The position numbers and the translations under genes were made by a program. A stretch of DNA of 64,000 nt from Schaalia sp. Marseille-Q2122. GTDB taxonomy: Bacteria; Actinomycetota; Actinomycetes; Actinomycetales; Actinomycetaceae. The number at the start of each line of letters is the position of its first letter. Positions within the stretch are counted from its first letter, which is position 1. The notes under the pieces are model-generated. The model did not search any database. It worked only from the letters and a program-made list of their open reading frames with translations, and was not told where the DNA came from. The DNA is taken from positions 124,001 through 188,000 of the forward strand of contig NZ_CAHJXR010000005.1 in NCBI RefSeq assembly GCF_903645355.1, in the 5' to 3' direction. Positions 26,499 to 35,236 of the stretch are shown here, piece after piece.

Positions 26499-28060
26499 CC
26501 AGCGCACCGCCTCCCGCAGATCGAAGCCGAAGCGCTCACACGCAGGCGATCGAGGCCGTCGTCACTCAAGCTGAGGAACGCGCCGCCGCCCGGCAACACC
26601 CCAAGGGGAAGATGACCGCCCGCGAGCGCATGGCCGCCTTCTTCGATGATGGCCAGTGGACCGAGGTTGGCCAGTTCATCGGTGGAGATGTGCGCAAGGG
26701 CGACATGGGGTCGGCGGTGCTGACCGGCTATGGCCCTGTTCAAGGGCGCATGGTTGCCGTGTACGCTCAGGATTTCTCCATTAAGGGCGGCACGCTGGGG
26801 CGTGTTGAGGGCGATAAGATCATCGCCATTATTGACACCGCGATCCGGATGCGTATCCCGATTGTTGGCATCCAGGATTCGGGCGGCGCGCGCATTCAAG
26901 AAGGTGTTGTCGCGCTGTCCCAGTATGGGCGAATCTTTCGCAAATCCTGCGAGGCCTCGGGGCTGATCCCGCAGATTAGCCTGATCTTGGGCCCCTGCGC
27001 GGGTGGTGCCGTGTACCAGCCTGCGTTGACGGACTTCATTGTCATGACGCGGGAGAACTCGCATATGTTCGTCACCGGCCCTGATGTGGTGCGCGCAACC
27101 ACCGGCGAGGACGTGTCCTTTGAGGAGCTGGGCGGTGCCGCTGTCCATAACTTCCAGTCCGGCGTTGCCCATCACATGGCTGATTCGGAGCAGGAGGCCA
27201 TTGATTACGTGCGCTCCCTGCTGGACTACCTGCCCTCGAACTGTGAGCAGGAAGCCCCCCGCTACGAGTACACGCCCCTCCCTGAGGATGAAGCCGCCGC
27301 CCAGGCCGTGGGTGATCTGGTGCCCTGCGAGCCTCGCGTGCCCTACAACGTCGTGGACGTCATTGAGAGTCTGGTGGACCACGGTGAGTTCGTGGAGATC
27401 CAGTCCTTCTTCGCTCCGCGTATCGTCATTGGTTTTGCCTGTATTGATGGGCGCAGCGTGGGCATTGTGGCGAACCAGCCGATGGAGGATGCCGGCACGC
27501 TGGACGTGGATGCCTCTGAAAAGGGCGCGCGTTTTGTTCGTTTCTGTGATGCTTTCGGCCTGCCGATTATCACGCTGGTGGATGTGCCCGGCTACCGTCC
27601 AGGCACCGAGCAGGAGCAGGCGGGCATTATTCGCCGCGGCGCGAAGCTCATCGTCGCCTATGCCAACGCCACGGTTCCGATGGTGACGGTGATTTTGCGC
27701 AAGGCCTATGGCGGCGCCTTCATCGTCATGGGTTCGAAGTCCATTGGCGCTGACCTGGCTTTCTCGTGGCCGAACGCTCAGATTGCCGTGATGGGTGCGG
27801 AGGGCGCTGTGTCGATCCTGCACCGACGTGAACTTGCCGCCGCCCATGAGGACGGCAGCTTTGAGCAGACGCGAGCCTCGTTGGTGGATGCCTACGAGAG
27901 CGAATGCGTCTCTCCTGACCTGTCCATTAAGACCGGCGAACTCGATGGGATTATCACGCCCGCGTCGACTCGTTCAGTCCTCATCAACTCGCTTCGACTC
28001 TTGGAGAGTAAGGACCAAGACACTCACAGCCCCAAGAAGCACGACAACGGTCCGCTGTGA
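26495..28060 (+). CDS. Acyl-CoA carboxylase beta subunit (carboxyltransferase)
   Basis: Transfers the carboxyl group from biotin to acyl-CoA, giving malonyl- or methylmalonyl-CoA. 521 residues, crotonase-fold carboxyltransferase of the PccB/AccD5 type. The N-terminal half has KMTARERMAAFFDDG, GTLGRVEGDKI and IQDSGGARIQEGV (oxyanion glycines), then GPCAGGAVYQPALTDF. The C-terminal half has DVPGYRPGTEQEQAGIIRRG, KAYGGAFIVMGSKSIGADLAFSWPNAQIAVMGAEGAV and a short tail. Substrate choice cannot be read safely. Placement before FAS-I argues for acetyl-CoA carboxylase activity. The start overlaps the alpha-subunit stop; FAS-I begins 47 bp downstream, so birA to fas may form one operon. Confidence 0.94.
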   Translation: MTSAPPPADRSRSAHTQAIEAVVTQAEERAAARQHPKGKMTARERMAAFFDDGQWTEVGQFIGGDVRKGDMGSAVLTGYGPVQGRMVAVYAQDFSIKGGTLGRVEGDKIIAIIDTAIRMRIPIVGIQDSGGARIQEGVVALSQYGRIFRKSCEASGLIPQISLILGPCAGGAVYQPALTDFIVMTRENSHMFVTGPDVVRATTGEDVSFEELGGAAVHNFQSGVAHHMADSEQEAIDYVRSLLDYLPSNCEQEAPRYEYTPLPEDEAAAQAVGDLVPCEPRVPYNVVDVIESLVDHGEFVEIQSFFAPRIVIGFACIDGRSVGIVANQPMEDAGTLDVDASEKGARFVRFCDAFGLPIITLVDVPGYRPGTEQEQAGIIRRGAKLIVAYANATVPMVTVILRKAYGGAFIVMGSKSIGADLAFSWPNAQIAVMGAEGAVSILHRRELAAAHEDGSFEQTRASLVDAYESECVSPDLSIKTGELDGIITPASTRSVLINSLRLLESKDQDTHSPKKHDNGPL

Positions 28061-28107
28061 CGCCACGTCGTTCTCTACTCCCCACCCGTTTCTACATTGG
28101 ATGATTC

Positions 28108-31100
28108 ATGTCTTCTTCGTTTTTTCTGGCTGAGCTGAACAACACTCCCACCACCTTGCTTTTTGCGGGGCAGTCCACTCCGTGGCAGCGCACCCTTGAG
28201 GCCCTCTCTCAGGATGCTGAGGCGCGCACGCTCATTACGCAGCTGTGCGAGGCCTCCGATGCTTACCTCTCTCCTGTTCGTATGTCCTTGGCGACGATGG
28301 AGCTGGCCTCCCTCGATTTCTTTGCTGACATTGCGCGCCCCAATACCTCGGGCGCGGGCTTCTCCATTCCGGGAATCCTCGCTACTCAGCTCGCTGCGGT
28401 TGCCGCCCTGGAGTCTGAGGGTATGACGTTGAGCGCGGCGCGCTTCCTCGGCCACTCGCAGGGCGTGTTGGGTGTGGCGGCTTCGCAAGCGTGGGCTCGG
28501 GGGGATCGCCCGGGAGCGGGCATGGTCTTTGCTCTGGCGCGCCTGATTGGTGCGGCCGCTCAGCAGGCTGTGGCTCGCGAAGGCGTCCACGCTGTTGGCG
28601 ATGCCACCCCGATGCTGTCGGTACGTAAGGTGCCCGCCGCTGTCATTGAAGAGATGGTCACCCAGTGGAACGAGGGCGCCGCCGCCGCTGGTGATGGTCC
28701 GATTAGCCTCGCTTTGCGTAATGGTGGGGAATCCTTCGTACTTTCGGGTGCCCCCACCGATCTGGCGACCCTGCGTGCTCTCCTTGAAGAGCGCAGCGCT
28801 ACTGAGCGCGCTGCCCGTGAGGCCAAGCAGATTGGCGGCACGCCCCTGTCGCCGGTGTTTGATTACCTGTGCGTGGATATCCCCTTCCATTCGGCCCTGA
28901 TGACGGGTGCTTTTGAGCAGGTTCAGCATTGGGCTCAGGCCTGTGGTCTTGACTCGGAGGAAAATATTGCGCTGGCTCGCGCTGTGCTGCTTGAGCCTGT
29001 GGATTGGGTTGCTCAGATTCATGCAGAGCTTGCCGCTGGCGTGCGCTGGCTGGTCGATGTTGGCCCCGGTTCAACGCTGGCCTCCTTCACTGCACCTCTT
29101 ATTCAGGGCCAGGGCGTCGGCATTGTTGAGGCTGGCAGTACAGAGGATCGCGACCGCCTCGTCACTCCCGGGTGGACTCCGCCCGTCCCGGCTGACTGGT
29201 CCTCCCTGGCGCCCTCGATCATTACCCTGCCTGATGGTCGCACCGTCATGGACACCGCTTTTTCCCGCTTGACCGGCCGTTCCCCTGTGCTCCTGGCGGG
29301 CATGACCCCCACCACCGTGGATCCAGAGATCGTCGCGGCAGCCGCGAATGCTGGCTACTGGGCGGAGCTCGCGGGCGGTGGCCAGGTCACCGAAGAGGTG
29401 TACATGGAAAACCTCGCCAGCTTGCGTGAACAGCTCGCACCTGGCGTGTCCGCACAGTTCAACTCCATGTTCTTGGACCGCTACCTGTGGAATCTGCAGT
29501 TCGGCTCTCAGCGTATTGTGTCGCGCTCGCGCGCCCAGGGTGCTCCCATTGATGGTGTCGTCGTTTCTGCTGGTATCCCTGAAGGGGATGAGGCTGCCGC
29601 CCTCGTTGCGCAGCTGCGCGGTGATGGCTTCCCGTGGGTGGCTTTCAAGCCTGGCACCGTTGACCAGATCCTTCAGGTGGTGGCTATTGCCAAGCAGGTT
29701 GCCCCCACGCCTGTCATTGTGCAGGTCGAGGATGGTCACTCTGGTGGCCACCACTCGTGGGAGGACCTGGATGATCTTCTCTTGTCCACCTACGCTCAAC
29801 TGCGCGCCGTCGATAACGTGGTGCTCTGTGTGGGTGGCGGTATTGGCACTCCTGAGCGCGCCGCCGACTACCTGTCTGGCCAATGGGCTCTAGAGCATGG
29901 CCGTCCCCTCATGCCCGTTGACGGCGTCCTTATTGGTACTGCTGCGATGACGGTGAAGGAAGCGCGTACCAGTGAAGAGGTCAAGCAGCGCCTCGTCGAT
30001 ACCCCCGGCATTGACGCTCACAGCCTACGCCGCGGCTGGGTAGGTGTTGGTGCCACTGACGGGGGCATGACCTCTGGCTTGTCGCACCTGCGTGCCGACA
30101 TGCACGAGGTTGACAACGCTGCGGCTGCTGCCGCCCGCCTCATTGCAGACCTCGGGTCGGATGCTGCCGCTGTTCAGGCTCGCCGTGAGGAGATCATTGA
30201 GGTTCTGGGCCGCACGGCAAAGCCCTACTTCGGCGACCTAGCGGAAATGACCTACGCCGAGTGGGTGACCCGTTTTGCTGACCTGTCCTACCCGTGGGTG
30301 GATCCGACCTGGACCCTGCGTTTCCATGACCTGCTGCAGCGTGTGGAGGCTCGCCTGGCTCCCGTTGACCACGGAACGGTCGAGACACTCTTCCCCACCG
30401 TCGCCGACGTGGAGGATGCTCCCGCAGCTGTGGCTCACATCCTTGAGGCCTACCCCACCGCTCATACGACCTTTGTCACGGCCATTGACCAGGCGTGGTT
30501 CCCCACCCTGTGCCGTTCCTATCCCAAGCCCATGCCTTTCGTGCCGGTCCTTGATGATGACCTGCTGCGCTGGTGGGGCCAAGATGGCCTGTGGCAGGCC
30601 CAGGATGCGCGCTACACCGCTGATTCAGTACGTATTATCCCCGGCCCTGTGTCGGTGGCTGGCATTGACCGTGTGAACGAGCCTGTCGCTGAACTCCTTG
30701 GCCGTTTCGAGGCTGCTGCCGTGGCCCGCGTCGCTGACATGGGCGTGACGGCTCAGCCCGCGTACTCCCGACTGGGATCTGTGGCTCCCTCGACCTCTGC
30801 CCACGAGTGGCTGCGTCAGGTGCCCCACATTATGTGGACCGGCCACCTCATGCTCAACCCTGCTGCCGTCCTTCCTGAAGAACAGGTGGAGCTGCGTGAC
30901 ACCGAGCGCGGTGTCGACATGGTCATCCACCTCGACACTGCGTGGGATGCTGATCTGCGCGGCACTGAAAAGCACGCTGTCCGCCAGCTCATCTTCCCCC
31001 TGGTCCTGCCTGGAACCGGCGCTTCAGGTGGTGTGCCCGTCATTGACGAGGATCGCCTGCCCGAACATATGTATGCCATGCTCGCTGCTACCGCGGGCGT

Positions 31101-34100
31101 GGGGTCGACCTCGATTACGGGCGATGCGATCACCGCCATGCCGGTCATGCAGCCCTCGGAGCTGTCGCCCTTCGGTGAGGCGCACTGGAGCTTTGCTCTG
31201 CCTGCTTCCCTTGGCCCCGACCACTACGCGGTGACGGGCGCTGGCCTGCCCGGTGGCCTCGTCCCCACGCGCTGCGTGCCCGACGCTTTGCTTGGCCCTG
31301 CCTGGCCGGCGATTTACGCGGCCCTGGGGTCAGCCATTTACCGTGATTACCCGGTCATTGAGGGCCTGCTCAACGCCGTTCATCTTGATCACCTCATTGA
31401 GTTCTCCACCGCCCCCGAAGAGCTGCGAGTTCAGGGCGTGGAGCGTATCGACGTAGTCTCCCACGTGGCGGCTATTGACGAATCCTCTTCGGGTCGTATT
31501 GTGACCGTGGCTTTGAGCCTGTCGGCGAACGGTCAGCCCGTGGGCTCCACCCGCGAGCGCTTCGCGATTCGCGGGCGCGCCACCGGCACGAATGTTCCCG
31601 ATGACGCACCCGCTGCTGGCGGCGTTGAGGGTAAGGTCATTGATACGCCACGTTCCGTTCTGCGCCGCGTGATGGTGACTGCTCCGTCTGATATGACGCC
31701 CTTTGCGATCGTGTCGGGTGACTTCAACCCCATCCACACCTCCTACGCTGCGGCGAAGGTTGCGGGTATGGATGCCCCGCTCGTGCATGGCATGTGGCTG
31801 TCGGCTACTGCCCAGCACGCGGCGAGCGCATCGGTGGCTGGCGGCGTGGGCCTGGAGCTGCGCGGGTGGACCTACTCCATGTACGGCGCTGTCGAACTCA
31901 ACGACCAGGTGGAGATCACCGTTGAGCGCGTGGGCCGTGTCGTGGGTGGCGGCCTGGCGCTGGAGGTCACCTGCCGCGTGGAGGGCAATATTGTCTCTCG
32001 CGCGACCGCGCACACGACTGCTCCTCGCACCGCCTACATCTATCCCGGCCAGGGCATTCAGTCTCGCGGCATGGGTCTGGATGAGCGCGCCAAGTCTGCG
32101 GCTGCTGACGCCACGTGGAAGCGGGCTGACGTCTTTACTCGTGAGGTCCTGGGCTTCTCGATCCTGACGATTGTGCGTGATAATCCCACGGAAATCACCG
32201 TCCGCGGCCTCACCCACCGTCACCCTGAGGGCGTCCTCAACCTCACCCAGTTCACTCAGGTTGCTCTGGCTACCTTGGCCATTGCCCAGACTGAGCGCCT
32301 ACGTGAAGAAGGTGCCCTCGTTGATGGCGCCGCCTTCGCAGGACACTCCCTGGGTGAATACGACGCTCTGGCCGCCTACGCGCAGGTCTTCCCCTTGGAG
32401 ACAGTCCTTGATCTGGTCTTCCACCGTGGCTCGACCATGCACGCCCTGGTGGGCCGCGATGAGCATGGCGCATCGAACTACCGCATGGGTGCCCTGCGCC
32501 CCAGCCAGTTCGGTATCAGCCATGAAGAGGTTGAGGATTACGTGTCCTCCATTGCGCAGGCCTCGGGTGAGTTCCTCCAGATCGTCAACTACAACCTGGC
32601 TGGCCAGCAGTATTCTGTGGCCGGCACGGTTGCTGGCCTTGAGGCCCTCGCAACCGACGCTGCCGAGCGCACTGCCAAGGCTGGCGGCAAGGGCGCATTC
32701 ATGTACGTGCCCGGCATCGACGTGCCTTTCCACTCCACCGTGTTGCGTGATGGCGTGGCTGACTTCCGTGAGCGCCTTGACGAGCGTATTCCCGCCGAGG
32801 TTGACCCCGATCTCCTCGTGGGCCGTTACATTCCGAACCTTGTGGCTCGCCCCTTCGAGTTGACGCGCTCCTTCGTGGAGTCGATCTGCGAGGTCGTTCC
32901 CGCCCGCGCACTCCAGGATCTGCTCGATTCTGAGTCGGCGTGGGAGGCCGCCGTGGCCGCACCCGCACAGTTGACGCGCCTGCTGCTCATTGAGCTGCTC
33001 TCCTGGCAGTTTGCCTCCCCCGTTCGCTGGATCGAAACCCAGGACGTGCTGCTGCGTACCGCCGAGGCCGGTGGCCTAGGTGTGGACGAGGTCGTTGAGG
33101 TGGGTCTGGGTGCTGCCCCGACCTTGGCGAATATGGCCGCCCGAACCCTGCAGCTGCCTGCTTTCACGGGCCGCGCGGTGACGGTGCTCAACGCTCAGCG
33201 TGATGAGGCACGCGTGCTGCGCACTGATGTTGCCGTGGCCGAAGAGGTCGAGGATGAAGCGCCCGCGGCTCCTGCTGCTGCGCCTGCCGCTGCACCCGAT
33301 GCTTCGCAGATTGCCCCTGCTCCCGCTGCTGAGGCCGCACCAGCTCCCGTGGCTGCCCCGCCTGCTCCTGCTGGCGGTGGCGTGTCGGGCGCCGACGTTG
33401 CCGATCTGCCTTTCAAGGCCTCCGACGCGATCCTGGCCCTCTTTGCTCTGGCAGCCAAGATCCGCGCCGACGAGGTTGGCGGCCGCGACACCACTGAAAC
33501 CCTGACCAATGGCGTGTCCTCACGCCGTAACCAGCTGCTCATGGACATGTCCGCTGAGCTTGGCCTGTCCTCCATTGATGGCGCAGCCGAAGCGGATGTC
33601 GCCACCCTGGGTGCTACCGTTGACCGCCTCGCCAAGGGCTACGCGGCCTTCGGCCCGGTCCTGGGCGATCAGGTGAAGGATCGCGTCCGTAAGCTCTTCG
33701 GTGGTGCCGGCGCGAAGGCCACCCGCATCGCCGAGCGTGTGACCGGCACCTGGCAGCTGGGCTCAGGCTGGGTGGACCACGTCACTGCTGAGATCCTGCT
33801 GGGCACCCGTGAGGGAGCCTCGACCCGTGAGGGTGAACTTGCAACCCTGTCCACTGCAGCTCCTGCCAATGCTGCTGGCGTTGATGAACTCATTGACGCT
33901 GCTGTGCGTTCAGTGGGTCAGCGTCATGGCATCAGCGTGACCATGCCTCAGGCCGGCGGTGGCGCTGGCGGCGGCGTTGTTGATTCTGCTGCCCTGGATG
34001 CTTTCGCTGAGAAGGTCACCGGTGTTGATGGTGTGCTCGCTTCTGCTGCTCGCCATATCCTCACCCAGCTGGGCCACGCCCCGGTTGTCCCCGTTGCTGA

Positions 34101-35202
34101 CACTGATGACGAGGCTGCCCGCGTTGTCGAGGCTGTTGCCGCTGAGCTCGGGTCGAAGTGGGTGGACATGGTGTCTCCCGCCTTCGATGCTCGTAAGGCC
34201 GTGCTCATTGATGACCGTTGGGCCAGTGCCCGCGAAGACCTCGCCCGCCTGTGGGCTGACGGGGAACTGGCTGGCTCGCCGGTCTTTGCTGGCGCGGGTC
34301 AGGCCGTTGCCGACCAGGCATCGTGGTGGGCTGAGCGTGCGCACAAGGCTGGCCGCCATGAACTGGCTGAGCTCTACCGCTCCATCAGCACGCAGGCGTT
34401 GACCCCGGGCGATGCAGAAGCGACGCGCTACGCAGCAGATGTGGCCGTGGTGACGGGTATGACGCCTACCTCCATTGGTGGCGCCGTGGTGGCTCGCCTG
34501 CTGGCTGGTGGCGCGACCGTTATTGCGACTTCCTCGCGTGTGGACGCTCGCCGTCTGGGCTTTGCTAAGCGTCTCTACCGTGAGCATGCTGCTCCGGGTG
34601 CGCGCCTGTGGCTGGTTCCTGCGAACCTGTCCTCCTACCGTGACGTTGACGCCCTGGCTGAATGGGTGGGTAGCCCCTACTCGACCTCGGTGGGCGGCTC
34701 AGCTGTGGAGCTCAAACCTGCGCTGACCCCAACGCTCTTCTTCCCCTTCGCTGCCCCACAGGTCAGCGGGACGATGGCTGATTCGGGTGCTCAGACGGAA
34801 AACCAGATGCGCCTGCTCCTGTGGAGTGTAGAGCGCTCGATCGTTGCTCTGGCTGCAATCGCTGCCGACACCGATGTGGATCACCGCCTGCACGTGGTGC
34901 TGCCCGGCTCACCTAACCGCGGCCTCTTCGGTGGGGATGGCGCCTACGCCGAATCCAAGGCATCCTTCGACGCGATCCTCGCTAAGTGGCACTCCGAGCC
35001 TGTCTGGTCCTCTCGCGTGTCCTTCGCTCACCCGCGTATCGGCTGGGTGCGCGGCACGGGCCTCATGGGTGGGAACGACCCGATGGTCGCCGCCGTAGAA
35101 TCCACCGGCGTGCGCACGTGGTCCACCGAGGAAATGGCTGACCAGCTCATGGCTTTGTGCTCGGCTCAGACCAGCTGCCTCTGCGGCACCTGTCGAGGCT
35201 GA
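28108..35202 (+). CDS. fas: Type I fatty acid synthase, N-terminal part (AT-ER-DH-MPT-ACP-KR); frame breaks at its end
   Basis: A multifunctional enzyme making long-chain acyl-CoA from acetyl- and malonyl-CoA. 2364 residues covering most of a bacterial FAS-I of about 3080. Domains in order: acetyltransferase (GHSQG, Ser about 117); enoyl reductase (LLAGMTPTTVDP near 397, then VEDGHSGGHHSWED); dehydratase/MaoC (GDFNPIHTSYAAAKVAG, His about 1210, then PLVHGMW). Next are malonyl/palmitoyl transferase (GHSLGEYDA, Ser about 1414), an Ala/Pro linker (about 1715-1755), ACP (NGVSSRRNQLLMD, likely phosphopantetheine Ser about 1804) and ketoreductase (VVTGMTPTSIGGAV near 2114, GAYAESKASFDAIL). The last residues (about SCLCGTCRG) are out of the family frame and end at TGA 35200. 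The ketosynthase is in the next reading frame. Confidence 0.92.
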   Translation: MSSSFFLAELNNTPTTLLFAGQSTPWQRTLEALSQDAEARTLITQLCEASDAYLSPVRMSLATMELASLDFFADIARPNTSGAGFSIPGILATQLAAVAALESEGMTLSAARFLGHSQGVLGVAASQAWARGDRPGAGMVFALARLIGAAAQQAVAREGVHAVGDATPMLSVRKVPAAVIEEMVTQWNEGAAAAGDGPISLALRNGGESFVLSGAPTDLATLRALLEERSATERAAREAKQIGGTPLSPVFDYLCVDIPFHSALMTGAFEQVQHWAQACGLDSEENIALARAVLLEPVDWVAQIHAELAAGVRWLVDVGPGSTLASFTAPLIQGQGVGIVEAGSTEDRDRLVTPGWTPPVPADWSSLAPSIITLPDGRTVMDTAFSRLTGRSPVLLAGMTPTTVDPEIVAAAANAGYWAELAGGGQVTEEVYMENLASLREQLAPGVSAQFNSMFLDRYLWNLQFGSQRIVSRSRAQGAPIDGVVVSAGIPEGDEAAALVAQLRGDGFPWVAFKPGTVDQILQVVAIAKQVAPTPVIVQVEDGHSGGHHSWEDLDDLLLSTYAQLRAVDNVVLCVGGGIGTPERAADYLSGQWALEHGRPLMPVDGVLIGTAAMTVKEARTSEEVKQRLVDTPGIDAHSLRRGWVGVGATDGGMTSGLSHLRADMHEVDNAAAAAARLIADLGSDAAAVQARREEIIEVLGRTAKPYFGDLAEMTYAEWVTRFADLSYPWVDPTWTLRFHDLLQRVEARLAPVDHGTVETLFPTVADVEDAPAAVAHILEAYPTAHTTFVTAIDQAWFPTLCRSYPKPMPFVPVLDDDLLRWWGQDGLWQAQDARYTADSVRIIPGPVSVAGIDRVNEPVAELLGRFEAAAVARVADMGVTAQPAYSRLGSVAPSTSAHEWLRQVPHIMWTGHLMLNPAAVLPEEQVELRDTERGVDMVIHLDTAWDADLRGTEKHAVRQLIFPLVLPGTGASGGVPVIDEDRLPEHMYAMLAATAGVGSTSITGDAITAMPVMQPSELSPFGEAHWSFALPASLGPDHYAVTGAGLPGGLVPTRCVPDALLGPAWPAIYAALGSAIYRDYPVIEGLLNAVHLDHLIEFSTAPEELRVQGVERIDVVSHVAAIDESSSGRIVTVALSLSANGQPVGSTRERFAIRGRATGTNVPDDAPAAGGVEGKVIDTPRSVLRRVMVTAPSDMTPFAIVSGDFNPIHTSYAAAKVAGMDAPLVHGMWLSATAQHAASASVAGGVGLELRGWTYSMYGAVELNDQVEITVERVGRVVGGGLALEVTCRVEGNIVSRATAHTTAPRTAYIYPGQGIQSRGMGLDERAKSAAADATWKRADVFTREVLGFSILTIVRDNPTEITVRGLTHRHPEGVLNLTQFTQVALATLAIAQTERLREEGALVDGAAFAGHSLGEYDALAAYAQVFPLETVLDLVFHRGSTMHALVGRDEHGASNYRMGALRPSQFGISHEEVEDYVSSIAQASGEFLQIVNYNLAGQQYSVAGTVAGLEALATDAAERTAKAGGKGAFMYVPGIDVPFHSTVLRDGVADFRERLDERIPAEVDPDLLVGRYIPNLVARPFELTRSFVESICEVVPARALQDLLDSESAWEAAVAAPAQLTRLLLIELLSWQFASPVRWIETQDVLLRTAEAGGLGVDEVVEVGLGAAPTLANMAARTLQLPAFTGRAVTVLNAQRDEARVLRTDVAVAEEVEDEAPAAPAAAPAAAPDASQIAPAPAAEAAPAPVAAPPAPAGGGVSGADVADLPFKASDAILALFALAAKIRADEVGGRDTTETLTNGVSSRRNQLLMDMSAELGLSSIDGAAEADVATLGATVDRLAKGYAAFGPVLGDQVKDRVRKLFGGAGAKATRIAERVTGTWQLGSGWVDHVTAEILLGTREGASTREGELATLSTAAPANAAGVDELIDAAVRSVGQRHGISVTMPQAGGGAGGGVVDSAALDAFAEKVTGVDGVLASAARHILTQLGHAPVVPVADTDDEAARVVEAVAAELGSKWVDMVSPAFDARKAVLIDDRWASAREDLARLWADGELAGSPVFAGAGQAVADQASWWAERAHKAGRHELAELYRSISTQALTPGDAEATRYAADVAVVTGMTPTSIGGAVVARLLAGGATVIATSSRVDARRLGFAKRLYREHAAPGARLWLVPANLSSYRDVDALAEWVGSPYSTSVGGSAVELKPALTPTLFFPFAAPQVSGTMADSGAQTENQMRLLLWSVERSIVALAAIAADTDVDHRLHVVLPGSPNRGLFGGDGAYAESKASFDAILAKWHSEPVWSSRVSFAHPRIGWVRGTGLMGGNDPMVAAVESTGVRTWSTEEMADQLMALCSAQTSCLCGTCRG

Positions 35203-35203
35203 C
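35165..35203 (+). other. Frame break in fas (KR-KS linker)
   Basis: Frame 1 reads ALCSAQTSCLCGTCRG-stop, whereas frame 2 from 35174 reads AASAAPVEADLTGGLGGG and joins smoothly to the ketosynthase part. One extra base (or two missing) near 35172 explains it. The whole 28108-37351 span is 9244 nt, one more than a multiple of three. It could be a sequencing error, a true mutation or programmed shifting; the TGA in 'GGC TGA C' loosely recalls the prfB +1 site. Confidence 0.85.
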
Positions 35204-35236
35204 CTGACCGGCGGCCTGGGTGGCGGCATTGACCTC

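Noticed and set aside
26096-27847. 583-codon minus-strand frame opposite the carboxyltransferase gene
   Set aside because: Antisense shadow; the His/Gly/Asn-rich translation has no recognisable motif.
35200-35206. prfB-like +1 frameshift site at the TGA in fas
   Set aside because: A shift there would leave about nine non-family residues (SCLCGTCRG), whereas homology says the frame changes upstream near 35172. No Shine-Dalgarno-like stimulator or CTT codon is present.
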